Assembly: GCF_002104995.1 (NCBI RefSeq)
Contig: NW_024468259.1
Location: 310,001 to 374,000, forward strand
DNA length: 64,000 nt
DNA from: Linderina pennispora
Taxonomy: Eukaryota; Kickxellomycota; Kickxellomycetes; Kickxellales; Kickxellaceae
Direction of reading: 5' to 3'
The stretch's first letter is position 1. The number at the start of each line of letters is the position of its first letter. A program made the translations under genes and the position numbers. Positions 40,748-52,402 of the stretch are shown piece after piece. The notes beneath the pieces are model-generated. The model was given only the letters and a program-made list of their open reading frames with translations, was not told where the DNA came from and ran no database searches.

Positions 40748-41992
40748 AAACACAATACCTTTTACTTTATTCCCCTGGTGTACTTCAACATTGCTTTCTT
40801 TTCTTTTACGTCATTTGCAAATAATGGAGGCAGCACTTTTTTTTTGGTGGGGGATGGTGGCTCCAGCAGATGGATGTTTTGCCAAGAAATGAACTGGGTG
40901 CCAGCTTACAGCCCAGTATATTTCACATTCATTTATGTGTATCTACAATGCCAATCATCCACTGCAGTTCGTGTGGTGCCATCCAGAGATCCAGTTCCGC
41001 AAAGAACACGGGATCTTTGGGAGACATACACATTGATCAGACACAGCCATCCTCCTGGACATGCTTGAGCCAGCCAAATCTGCCCTTGCCGCTGGCGAGC
41101 CGCAGCCAAATCTGTCCTTGCCGCTGGCGGGGCCGCAACCAAATCTGCCCAGCTGCCAGTGATTCCCGCACCAGCTCAATAGACGATCATCACACGCTCT
41201 CGCCTTGTCAGTGGCTGGGGATTATTCCAAGCGCTAAACAATAGGGTATGCGGAATCCCTAGACTTTCCCCTCTTGCAAGCTTCCATCTCGCCGTCATCG
41301 GCACTGCCGCCACCAGACATCCACACTGGACATGCACTTTGGTGGCCGTCTGGTGGTTGGTTTTCGGCGGACCCATCGGTGCCGATAGCAGGCAATCTAC
41401 CAGTGATCGACACAGTGTCTGGGAAAAATGAAGAAATTTTTCGGGCAGCTGGCCTTTGTCTTGGCAGAGGCCTATTAGTAATCTCTGGCTTGACGCTGCT
41501 GCGGTTGCACACAGTGCCGGAATCGCCGAGCAAGCCCGTCGTTGGCTGGCCTATGCTGGCTGTTTCTGGGGCCTGGGCCCATTCGGGATTTTGTCGCGCG
41601 GTAATTTTCGCACACTTTGTTCTTTCTTCGCTGTTCCCCCAGGGGCAGGTCGGCTGCCTGTCCGACCATATTTTGGCGACACATTGTGACCAACCTGCTA
41701 CAAAGAGGATCAGCTTCTTTTCCCCTCAAGGCTGCCGCTGCGCGAAGAGATTCAGGCATCTGGCTGTACATTTAAAGCTGGTCAGCCTTTCATCTGAATC
41801 CGCGCTTCTTGCTTTTCTTCTTCTTCTTCTTCATCTTTCCCTCTCTTCCTCATTTCTACCTTCAACTTCATATCATCCGCCCTATTATTCGCTAGTGCCT
41901 ATCCAAGGGGGAACTGCAAGACATCGTCACTTGCTTTTAATACCATACCTATTGGCATTTATTTTACCCTGCAACCTAATTAATTCTTTGTG
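40748..41992. other. Intergenic region upstream of the ABC transporter
   Basis: 1.2 kb without a supported gene. It contains an imperfect tandem repeat at about 41079-41150 (three near-copies of a unit containing CAAATCTG.CC and GCCGCTGGCG) and a long CTT/TTC tract at about 41805-41870. An ORF at 41274-41993 has no motif. Confidence 0.45.
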
Positions 41993-44900
41993 ATGGCATC
42001 TGCGCGTGGGTCTACCTCGAGCAAGGCGCCATCGCTGGCTGCCTCCATCACACCCAAGGAGAGCCAGCATGTCCATATGGATAGCGCCGATTCGGCCAAT
42101 ACCGAAAAGGCCTCTGTGCATGAGCTTGACAAGCTCGACCAGCTGCCCCCCGCCGATGACAACGATAAGGACCGTGTCGTGGCCGAGGAGGAGCAGCCGC
42201 CACCGATCAAGCTGGTGCGCATGTTCCGGTTTGCCAACAAGACCGACAAGCTGCTGTGCTTGCTTGGCACCTTCTGCTCGCTGGCTGCTGGCGTTATTAC
42301 GCCAGTAATGACTATTGTATTCTCGAGCCTAATGTTCTCGCTCATCGAATACGGAAGAATCACCACGAACTCAACGCCGGAGCTACTGGCAAAGGCCAAC
42401 CATGACCTTGATCATGATGCGCGCAAGTACTGCCTGTGGTTCTTTTTGCTCGGTATTCTGATGTGGATTCTGTCGTACAGTCTCAATGCGTGCTGGACGA
42501 TTGCTGCGGAGAACCAGGGCCTGCGCATCCGCGAGCTGTACTATGAGTCGATCATGCGCCAGGACATTGGCTGGTTCGACACCATCAAGACTGGTGAGCT
42601 TACTACGCGCATCACCAACGATGTCAACCTGGTGCAGGACGGCATTGGCGAAAAGTGGGGGTTCATTATGATGAACACCACGTCGTTTATCACTGGTTTC
42701 ATCATTGCCTTGGCCAAGGGCTGGGATCTGGCACTCATCTGCCTGTGCGTGATGCCGTTCATCATGGGCTCGGCTGGCATCATGGGCTGGAAGATCTCCA
42801 AATGGGTTGCCTTTGGGCAAGACCACACCGCAGCCTCTGGGGCTGTGGCTGACGAGGTCCTTGGCGGCATCCGCACGGTGATGGCATTCAACGGCCAGGA
42901 GCGCGAGCTGACGCGGTACGACGAGAAGATCCAGGAGGCGTACAAATTTGGCCGCAAGAAGGGGTTCGTCCTCGGAGCCGGCTTTGGTGCAGTGCAGTTC
43001 TTCATCTTTGTCATGTACTGCATTGGCTTCAACTACGGTATCTGGCGCATCGTTAACGGCCATATGAACCCACAGCAGCTGCTTAACGTGTTCTTTGCTC
43101 TGCTCATCGGTGGCTTCTCGATTGCCGGCTCAGCACCCAATTTCTCGGCGGTGTCGACCGCCCAGGGATGTGCCGCCAAGGTGTTTGCCATCATCGACCG
43201 TGAGTCGCCTATCGACCCGCTTGACTCGGAGCACGGCAAGAAGGTCGATCGTGTGCGCGGCCATATCGAGTTCCGTGATGTGCATTTCAGCTACCCGACG
43301 CGCCCTAGTGTTCCCATTCTGAAGGGGTTCAACCTCGAGATCCGGCCTGGGCAGAAGGTTGCGCTGGTCGGCGAGTCTGGCTGCGGCAAGTCCACGACTA
43401 TCGGTCTGATTGAGCGCTTCTACGACCCGGCCCAGGGTGAGGTGCTCATCGATGGCGTCAACATTAAGGAATTCAACATCGGGTCGCTGCGTCACCGCAT
43501 TGGCATCGTCACTCAGGAGCCTGTGCTGTTTCTCGACCTCGATCTACCAGAACATCGTCTGGGGCGCCATCGACCCTGAGGGCAACCCACCGACCAAGGA
43601 GGAGGTCATCGAGGCGTGCAAGGCTGCCAACGCGCACCAGTTCATTGACATGCTGCCCAACAAGTACGAAACTCTGGTCGGCGAGGGCGGTGCCCTGCTG
43701 TCGGGTGGTCAGAAGCAGCGTATTGCCATTGCCCGTGCCATTATCCGCAACCCCGATATCCTGCTTCTCGACGAGGCTACCTCAGCCCTGGATACTGCAT
43801 CCGAGCGCCTTGTGCAGGATGCTCTGGACAAGCTGTCTGCCGACCGCACCACGATCTCGATTGCGCACCGCCTCTCCACCATCCGCAATTGCGACCAGAT
43901 CTATGTCGTGCGCGAGGGCATTGTGTCTGAGAATGGCACCCACGACGAGCTGGTCGGGTTCAACGGCGAGTACGCTGCCATGGTCAAGGCGCAGGAACTG
44001 CGGCAGGCTGTGCGTGCCAAGATCGAGGTTGATGAGCCTGTTGCTGAGGAGGACGTCGATGCGCTGATTGCCAAGGAGCTGAAGGAGCAGGCGCTGGATC
44101 TGAAGGCCACTACCCACCAGACCATGCAGAGCGTCAAGCGCGTGTCGACGACGCAATCGCAGCGCGAGGCCAAGAAGCATTACAAGTCGCTGGAGGAGTC
44201 GAGCGACTTTTACCTACTGTGGCGCCTGCTGAACCAGTACCGTGGATCCATGAGGGCTGCGATTCCGGGCTCAGCTCTCGCCATCATTAACGGTGCCAGT
44301 GATGCCGTGCTTTGCGTTGGTCTACGCCCGTCTCCTGACTGCCTTTGCTATCCCGGATCTGCATGAGATGAAGAAGGAGACCACCAAGTACGCTTGCATG
44401 TTCCTGATCTTCGCTGTCGTCGATTTGTTCGCCATGTTTGGTCGCGCCGGTCTGTTCCACATTGCCGGTGAGAGCCTGACCAGGCAGATTCGCCACGAAA
44501 CCTTCAAGGCGTACCTGACGTTCGAGTCCGGGTACTTTGATGATGAGGAGAACGGCACCGGTATGCTGACGGCGCGCCTTGCCACCGAAGCCGAGGACGT
44601 CAACAAGGTCGTGGGCACGGTTCTGAGCACGTTCGTCAGCACCCTGTCGACGATGATCACGGCTATTGCCATTGCATTTGTGTACGACTGGCGCCTGTCC
44701 AATCATTGCCATTGCGTGCTGGCCGATCCAGGGCTTTGCGCAGTTCATGCAGGCGCGTGCAGTCTGGGGCTCGTCCTTCCGCACCAAGAAGGCGTACGAG
44801 AAGTCGGGCCAGGCAGCCGCCGAGACCATCCGCAACATCAAGACCGTGGCCACTCTGCGTCGCGAGGAGACGTTCATCAAGATTTTCAACGACCACAACC

Positions 44901-45968
44901 GCGAGCCGCACAAGAGCAGCATCCGCAGCGCGCTGGTCACGTCTTTTGGGCTTTGGGTTTGCGCAGGCGTGCAATCTGTTTGTCAACGCCCTGGTGTTCT
45001 TCGCCGGCTGCAAGTTCATTGTCAACGGGTTGGATCACGATGGACCAGATGACCAAGGTCATGATGACCACGCTGTTCTCGTCGATGGCCATCGGCATGC
45101 TGGCGCAGTTCTCCACTATGGTGTCCAAGGGCGCTGTGTCGTCGCGCGGCATCTACATGACGCTGGACCGCAAGTCCCACATCGACGGCATGAACCCCGA
45201 GGGCGATGTCTCGGAGAAGTTCGAGGGCAACACCAGTTTCAAGGACGTCAAGTTCAGCTACCCGATCCGCCCCGACACCAGGATTCTCAAGGGCATCTCG
45301 TTCGAGGGCATGGCGGGCAAGAGCGTCGCTCTGGTCGGCGCCTCAGGCTCCGGCAAGTCCACGTCGATTCTGCTGGCCCAACGCCTGTACGATGCCGACA
45401 CTGGCTCGGTGTCAGTCGAGGGCATCGACGTCAAGGACTGGAGCATCACCGGGCTGCGCGACAGCATGGCCATTGTCGGCCAGGAGCCGATTCTGTTCAA
45501 CTACACGATCGGCGAAAACATTGCCTACGGCAAGCACGGCGCCACGCAGCAGGAGATCGAGGAGGCGGCCAAGGAGGCCAACATCTACAACTTCATTCTG
45601 AACCTGCCCGACGGCTTCAGCACCAACGTGGGCCAGAAGGGTGGCCGGCTGTCCGGTGGGCAGAAAGCAGCGCGTCGCCATTGCGCGTGCCTTGGTGCGC
45701 AAGCCCAAGCTGCTGCTGCTCGATGAGGCCACTGCCGCTCTGGACTCGCGCTCCGAGAAAGGTCGTGCAGCAGGTGCTGGACAAGGCAGCCAAGGAGCGC
45801 ACCACGCTGACGGTCGCCCATCGCCTCAGCACGATCCAGGACTGCGACATGATTGTTGTGTTCAAGAACGGCCGCATTGTCGAGCGCGGCACCCACGACG
45901 AGCTGATTGCGCTCAAGGGCACCTACCACCTGCTGGTCGAGCAGCAGTCGCTGCAGGTGACCCACTAA
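41993..45968 (+). CDS. Full-size ABCB (MDR/P-glycoprotein-like) transporter, seven +1 shifts
   Basis: An ATP-driven exporter with two TM domains and two nucleotide-binding domains. The first half has TM helices from about 42250, Walker [10 protein letters not shown] near 43371, signature [14 protein letters not shown] and Walker [13 protein letters not shown]. The second half has Walker [10 protein letters not shown] near 45340, a signature broken by an extra A, and [16 protein letters not shown]. The first exporter domain has [20 protein letters not shown], typical of P-glycoproteins. Frame changes lie near 43530, 44302, 44700, 44948, 45030, 45665 and 45758. Each is a single extra base, five of them lengthening a run. 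Discounting seven gives exactly 1322 codons plus stop. Every conserved motif survives, so the gene is probably intact in the organism. The substrate is unknown. Confidence 0.93.
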
Positions 45969-47024
45969 ATGCACACCTGTTAGTTCACCTACACCCTTTG
46001 TAGTCCACCAAAAATACTTTTTCTACACTAGGAGTTCCTTCCGGTTTTCGGAAGGTGTACCACCCAGCGGATACTGGACACTGGCGCTGCTACGTCATAG
46101 GGCAGCTTTTGGAGGGCCAGGGCGTGTTCCTGTGCTCCCAGTATCTCCATAGTGCCAAGACTTTCGGGAGGCCGAGAGGCTCCCAGGGCTTGCATAATCG
46201 AAGGTCCGATTGCTTGGCAATAATCCACAGGCGGTGTCGGGGTCAAAGCGCGTGGCACACATGCGCCAGCAGCGAGAATTTTCTGACTCAGGCCCGGCTG
46301 CGCTCAGCGACAGAGTTTTTTTTACCCCCATCAGCTGGGCAAATTGCTCCCCCAGCCCCGCGATCGGTACTTCCCAGAATCTCAGGTCCCCATCCCGTTC
46401 CCCCGAGGGGTGCCATGTGGTTCACGCGGCCGCTTCATGAACATCCTAACGGGCAAATCAAAAATAATGCGCTCCCAACACTTTGAACTGAGAAAACGAC
46501 TCCATAAATGCCGGCCCGAAAATAGACCAGGCAAAAGTCTGCACTGTGAGCGGATTGGGTTTTTGCAGAATTAGGCAGGATTCACAGGCAAAGGAGCTGC
46601 AAGACTCGGGTAGGTTTCGAACAGGTACAGGGCCCACCCTTGCGAGGCGCGCGCCGCCCCATGGGGGAGCATGCATTATTTCCACGAGTGCTGTGGTACG
46701 CACAACGCAAATCAAGATACGCTGGTGGGCAAAGGATGTGCCCGCCCCTTTTATTGTGCTGCGGTGTATGGGTGGAAAGCGGAGGATGCAGAAATCCCCC
46801 TTGCTCAGCAGGCGAAAAACGGACTACAGTGGGCGAAATGGCCCGACGCTGAGAAAAAACGAGCCACCCGTTCCGCGTTCGTGCTGCATACAAAGGGCCT
46901 CCCCTCTTTCCCTTGCCATTTTTGCCCCTCTTCCTTGTTTTCCTCTCCATTTTACTTATTATTTCCCTGGCTTTGTGCGTGTCTCTGGGCACCCGTTTTT
47001 GACCTGTTCATTCTTTCCCAAACC
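45969..47024. other. Intergenic region
   Basis: About 1 kb. Overlapping frames on both strands (46055-46486, 46546-47034, 46582-46992) have no domains. The final 130 bp are strongly pyrimidine-rich, the promoter of the microprotein ORF. Confidence 0.4.
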
Positions 47025-47153
47025 ATGCTGCTGACGATCTCGGGCCTGCGCAACTGGGCCGCACAGTTCTACTGGAAGTGCCCGGCCTGCGGATACTGCA
47101 ATGAGGACCGCGATATCTACATGGAACACGTAACCACGATGCACCCGCCATAA
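47025..47153 (+). CDS. 42-residue C2H2 zinc-finger microprotein
   Basis: An ATG preceded by a strong CT-rich tract opens a 42-codon ORF. It consists of a short N-terminal helix (MLLTISGLRNWAAQFY) and one canonical finger, C-x2-C-x12-H-x4-H (CPACGYC…EH…MH), ending HPP. Codon use is like neighbouring genes. The same core, W-K-C-P-x-C-G-Y-C-x-x-D-R, occurs in the minus-strand ORF at 27357-27449, so a small family exists in this genome. The frame is open far upstream but that part is compositionally non-coding. A single finger of this kind could bind RNA, DNA or protein; I do not recognise a named family. Confidence 0.6.
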   Translation: MLLTISGLRNWAAQFYWKCPACGYCNEDRDIYMEHVTTMHPP

Positions 47154-47617
47154 GGCCTGCCATATCTGGAACTCGCCTCCCCCATGAGCAAAGGCAGGGT
47201 ATGCTGGCTCGCTTCACACTCGCATTTTTATACCTGTACTCGGAAATCCAAACCCCTCCACCTCTTTTACATATCATTTTTTCTTGTTCACTTTTGAATA
47301 CATTATACAGCTGCCTTTTCCACAATTCATTTATGTGCGACGGTGCATGGCTCTGGCCGTGTCAGCTGTCGCCGGTATGTGAGGGGTGCAGATATGTATT
47401 GGGCCATTGTCACCATACATAGGCCTCCAGGCAAACATGCCTGGTGATAATGACAACTCGGCTCGGCTCGCTCGATGACTCACTGAGGGCGAAAGAAAAA
47501 TTAGAATGCGGCTGGTGCATCAGCTCCAGCCCAGCATTTTTTTTCTCCTTTCGATTGACTAGATTTTCTTTCATTTCTTTCCGCAAATTCCATACACACC
47601 TCCCCGTACTTTCCGGC
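47154..47617. other. Promoter region of the eIF2B-delta gene
   Basis: 464 bp, no gene supported. CT-rich tract at about 47537-47610 directly before the start codon. Confidence 0.4.
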
Positions 47618-49728
47618 ATGTCGAATCAGCAGGAGAAGCGAGCCAAGGGCAAAGAAGTGGCAACCAGCGGGCCGGGGCCAGACGCAGCAGCCAAGGCCAG
47701 GGCAGAGAAGGAGGAGCGGAAGCGGCTCAAGATGATCGAGCTGCAGCAAAAGGGCATCATTGACAAGAAGGGGGCCTCAACAAAAAAGCCGACTATGTCA
47801 AGGGCCGAGCGGCGCGCCAAGCAGGAGCTCGAGCGCGCAGCAAAGCAGGCCACGGCATCGCAGGGCGACAAGCAAAAGGACGCCAAGGAGCCCGCGCACC
47901 ACCACCACCACAGCGCAAACGCGGGTGCCGATGGAGCCGCGCAGCAGACCAGCGCAGGCGCACACCATGTGCCGACAGAGCACTACACGATGACGAACCG
48001 TGTGTTCCAGGAGGACAAGCGCATGTACCTGTACTCGCACCTTGATCTACCGCCGCATCCGCCATCGTCGGTATCTGCACTGGCGCCCAGCCAGGTACTG
48101 AACGCAAACAGCACTGCGAGTGCTGAGGGCGGAACCGGCGATGCAGGTGCGTTTGTGGCCGGCATAAAGAACTCGGCATTCCCACCCGGGCCGCAGGTCG
48201 TTGTGGGCATGGCCAGGGATGCGTATGTGGCAGCTGAGACCGGCGAGCCGGCGTCGGTGTCGGTTCCTGGCGGTGTGGGTGGCCCCAGTGAGGCTATTTT
48301 GCGTGATGCACTGCCGCCGTATGCGAACGGTCCGGGCGAGCGCAAAATAGCAAAGTCGACAAACCAGACCGCCGGCATGACCATCCATCCCCGTATCAAG
48401 GAGGTCGGTCTGCGCATGGGAACTATGGAGATTACTGGTGCCAATGCGCGCGCTGTGTCGGTGCTGGCGGCCTTCATTGACGTGATTGGCCGATTACACG
48501 ACTCCGCCGCAGACGTCGCTGTACCGCCACCTGCTGTCGTACATTTCGCCGCAGATCAACTTTATTGTGCACCAGCGCCCAATGTGTGTGGGCATCGGTA
48601 ACGCAATCCGCTGGCTCAAGGACGAGATCATGCGGATTCCGGCCGACATGGATGAGGCCACGGCCAAGAGCGTGCTGATTACCCGCATCCTCGACTACGT
48701 CAAGGAGCGCATTACGGCGGCGGGCGATGTCATTGCTGACTCGGGCGCGCAGAAAATCCAGGACGGTGACGTCGTGCTGACATTTGGCGCATCATCGACT
48801 GTGCAGCGTCTTCTGCTGGCAGCCCACCGGGCTGGCCGCCGGTTCCGTGTGATCGTTATTGACTCGCGGCCGCAGTTCGAGGGACGCAAGCTGGTGCGGC
48901 GCCTGGTCGAGGCGGGAATGGCGGATCTGAGCGCCAGCGGCGAGTCGGGCTCGGTGCCAGCGGCAGTGCCCAGCGATCTGGGCAGCTCGCGCGGCAAGGG
49001 CCGCGGCCGCAACGGAGCCAACGGCGGTGTGACGTATGCGCCAATTACAGCCCTGGGCTTCATCATGCGCGAGGCCTCCAAGGTGTTTTTGGGCGCCGAG
49101 GCCTTCTTCGCCAATGGCGCGATGCTGTCGCGCGCAGGCACAGCCATGGTTGGCCTGGCAGCGCGCTCGCACCACGTGCCGGTGATTGTGGCCTGCGAGA
49201 CATACAAGTTTAGCGAGCGCGTGCAGCTCGACGCCGTGGTATCGAAACGAGCTCGGGGTGCCTGATGCCCTGGTATACAAGGCCGGTATCCCCGATGCGC
49301 AGCCTGTGGGCTTTGGCAATGCACTGACCGACCAGTCTCTGGCAGAGATGGAGTACAGCGCATATGCCCGCGACCGCTACTCGGCGCGCCCGCGCTGGAA
49401 CAACCGCAAGACCTTTGTTGACGAGTCTGTCAGCGAAATAACTGCTGCTGGCAAGCAAGCGAAGCAAGCGAAGCAGGCCAAGCAGGCGAAGCAGGCCAAA
49501 AATGCTGCGATGATGTCTCCTGCCGCCTCCATGGAAGCCAGGGCCGAGTCCAAGCTGCGCACCATGTGCCCGCTGACTGACTGGCGCGAGACAAAGAACC
49601 TGCGCCTGCTGAACCTCGTCCAGGACATTACTCCTCCAGATTTTGTCTCCATGATCATTACTGAAGTCGGAATGATCCCCACCACCAGTATTCCTGTCGT
49701 GCTGCGCGAGTACAAGAACCAGATGTAA
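47618..49728 (+). CDS. GCD2: Translation initiation factor eIF2B subunit delta (two +1 shifts)
   Basis: A regulatory subunit of the eIF2 guanine-nucleotide exchange factor that senses phosphorylated eIF2-alpha. The N-terminal 200 residues are Lys/Ala/Gln-rich and disordered ([17 protein letters not shown], a six-His stretch), as in yeast Gcd2. The IF-2B domain begins near [23 protein letters not shown] and holds [59 protein letters not shown] and the C-terminal [25 protein letters not shown]. Frame changes near 48489 and 49244 each need one extra base discounted, giving 702 residues. A Lys-Gln-Ala repeat ([16 protein letters not shown]) lies at about 49455-49500. A Gly/Arg insertion ([13 protein letters not shown]) sits in the domain. 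Confidence 0.92.
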
Positions 49729-49813
49729 GCTGTCTTTTATACTTGGCTATCTTGTTATTACAAATATCGGTGCTGGAAGTATAGCGTTGCATGCCAGATA
49801 TCCAGAAGGTGCA

Positions 49814-50149
49814 TCAGCGCCAATCCCTGGCGCTGGCGTGGACTCTGGGTGTTAACTTGGGGAATGAGTGGTTATCGAATATATGGAATAAATAACTTCT
49901 CCAAAAATGACTGAGGGAAAGAAGGAAGGCTGGTCGTCTGTCTAGGCCTTTGTACGTATGCGTTTCGGCCTTGTCTATGGTGGCGCAGGGGGACTCCGGA
50001 CCCCGAATGTCAACATCGTGCACGCCATGTAGCTCAATATCACCATTATGTAATAGACAATCATATTTATGATATCTAATTACATCACAGAAATCTGCGC
50101 TCGACAGTTCTGACTTGTCCTTCTGGTTGACGAAATCCTCGGCAGACAT
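49814..50149 (-). pseudogene. Fragment of the transposon ORF fused to unrelated sequence
   Basis: The first 40 codons (MSAEDFVNQKDKSELSSADF … GDIELHGV) match the equivalent frame of the 6.5-8.2 kb element. Beyond 50020 the sequence no longer matches that copy and the frame continues into what appears to be flanking DNA. This is the broken edge of a truncated element. Confidence 0.5.
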
Positions 50150-51014
50150 GGCCGTCTTTGCCTTCAGGTTGTAATAAATAAATAAATAAAACGAAAGAAT
50201 CCCTTTTTCACAAGTATTGAAGGGTCAAAAGCATCATCGTCAGCTAGTTGATGGAGTAATATCCATCGTGAAAACATGTATGCATGCTCTTTGATGATAT
50301 TGACGCTGTGTACAAATTGCTCTAGGCGGGGCGACATAGAATCACGGAAGCCAATACCACCAAGTGATGTCTTTATGACAGTAGTGCTGCGGGTAATATT
50401 CATTTGAGAAATTCAATAGGCAAGTAAGAAGAGAAATGATGCTGTTCAGTTTTGCTTTATTGCGTATGCATAGCATTAAGAACTTTTTATTAAGAATGAT
50501 CTGGCTTGCATAGTTCTTGGGGTCCTTAGCACTGATACAGTCTCTTGAATCAGTCTATACAGACTGGGTCCATTGTGGCCCAAATACTACTGCTTACGCA
50601 TGTTCATAAGACAAAATAATTTATAAAATATATCCACAAATATTGCATAACTGCTAGAAGAGTTATATGGCCTCATTCAATAGGTGCTCATAAATAAATA
50701 TCCTAAGAGTGTTGCGCAGCCGGTGATGACCACCATGATGACACCATGGAAGTTATCAAGCCGACCAACAATGAGAGCAGCTCTTGCGCTGAACCAATGG
50801 AGATATCCAGTAGAGACCTATGACCACTACAATAGCAATTTGTCACCCTGGTTTCACCGATGAGGTCAGATACCGCACAAGATCAAAAAGGAGTTTACAG
50901 AGCAAGTCACTCAAACCCGTGTTGAAGCTTAAGAGTTTTTTTAAACCAATTAAATAATTTCTGGCGGACGGTAGGGCACTTTTTGGACTATAAAATCTTA
51001 TATATAGGTAAAGA
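50020..51014 (-). repeat. Dispersed repeat / truncated transposon copy 2 (995 bp)
   Basis: This segment matches 7224-8218 in the same orientation with many single-base differences but almost no net length change. It keeps the 79-codon N-terminal frame (50403-50164), the first part of the second frame and the 5' non-coding segment. It lacks everything downstream, including the zinc-ribbon/RuvC-III fragment. Its right end, TATATAGGTAAAGA, is 26 bp from the lipase stop codon. Confidence 0.9.
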
Positions 51015-51040
51015 TATAGTGGAGGTGGTATTTCCATTTT

Positions 51041-52035
51041 CTAGTGAGTGATATACGCCTTAATGTATTCGGATTCGCCAAACCAGTCTGTTTCTGGATA
51101 ACGCGAGTGGTCAGGAATACTGTAGTTTCCGATTGGCACTAGGTCGGAGCACTTTGTATTCTCCCCATTCCTGCCGCAAAACAGTATCTGGCCATTGCGG
51201 ACCCACACTTCTTCTGAAAAATGCTTATAGTTGAGCCAGCGGAACGGGATGTGTGGAACCATGTCACATTCGTATACCATCCGGAAAATCGGCAGTTTCA
51301 ATTTGTCGACCCTGCTAGCCCACTCGTCATTGCCGATTCTCGGCTGCCCGTATGTGTAGATGTGCATTCTCGGCTTCAAGTCAGGTCTCCGGTTCAGTAA
51401 ATCTACAGCACACATCACTGTTTCAGCGCCGCCGAGCGAGTGCCCAGTAAACACAATCCGGTGATCAGGGTACATCTGGGCGAGCCTGGTAATCTCCGAT
51501 GTGACATTGTGCGCGACAGACAGATAGGAGCTGAGAAATCCATGGTGTACGAGAGAGCCTGAGAAGTGTGGTGGCCAGGGGTCCTGCACGAACTCGGCAT
51601 CTTGGATCCAGTCGTCGGTGTCCTTAGTGCCCCGGAATGATATTACCAGGAGTTTGGAGTTGGAGTTGCGTCCGATATACCCGACGCTTATTGGTGCTTG
51701 ACTGCGCCATCTGTACTCGATCTCGGTCCCGTGTGTCTCTGGCGTCTCGCAGCTGCCCTTGCAGTTCCACAGAGACCCAACTGTGTATGCAGCGTGCGAG
51801 TAACTACGCGTACATTGACATTCAGGAATAATTCAAGCTAATGACTGACTCACGTATCACATACTTACTATGCAAATGTCTTGAATGCTGATTTCAGGTC
51901 ATGGTTCTGCATTTCAAGTACTGTGTACGCTTTGGTGACAGGTCCAAGCGGTATGTACGATTTAGGCTTACTACCGGTGTCTTTCGCAGGTACTACTGGC
52001 AAGCAGAGTGCGACTGCTGCGCTTGCAAGCTTCAT
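51041..52035 (-). CDS. Secreted class 3 (Rhizomucor-type) lipase
   Basis: An extracellular triacylglycerol lipase of the alpha/beta-hydrolase fold. Exon 1 (51869-52035) encodes a signal peptide (MKLASAAVALCLPVVPA) and ends with KSAFKTFAY. A 65-bp intron (51804-51868) has GTAAGT and TAG borders. Exon 2 (51041-51803) runs to the stop, for 309 residues in all. Catalytic features are the oxyanion segment VISFRGTKDTDDW, the nucleophile elbow GHSLGG, the acid in YECDMVPHIPF and the His in NYKHFSEEVW. Cys pairs (WNCKGSCE, FCGRNGENTKC) suggest disulphides. The 3' end lies close to the repeat at 50020-51014, so the terminator region may come from the element. Confidence 0.92.
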
Positions 52036-52402
52036 CCGCGGCTAAGAAAACCCAGACTGTAGTCGTTGAGGAGTAGATGAATTAGGAGGGTAGTCCTAGT
52101 AGAGCTGGAAAAGTATAGGGCAGAAAACGCAAGAAAAATGCAAAGCTCCCCATTGCTACGTCGTGCAATAAACTACCACTTGCTTCTTATGTATACTGCT
52201 GTGAGAGAGGCTATCCAGCACCTATGTATGGCAAATGTGCTCAATTCAATGGTGGCGATAATGCATGGACAAACTTCGCTGGAGCAATAAGGCCTACATG
52301 GTGAGAGCGCCACACATGGGGTTGCACAGGCTCATAAACCAGTGTAAACGGGGTCACATTTTTAAAAGACTTGGAAATGATAGAATGTGTGTATTATCGT
52401 GC
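52036..52402. other. Intergenic region
   Basis: 367 bp between the lipase start and the RPN6 stop. It is the lipase promoter. No gene or site recognised. Confidence 0.4.

Noticed and set aside
41274-41993. Plus-strand ORF of 239 codons before the ABC transporter
   Set aside because: Covers the repeat- and CT-rich promoter region and ends at the transporter start; the hydrophobic Leu/Ser run comes from the CTT tract, not from a real membrane segment.
41993-45968. ABC transporter as a pseudogene
   Set aside because: All Walker, signature and D-loop motifs persist across seven breaks, each of one base; no stop arises from a substitution.
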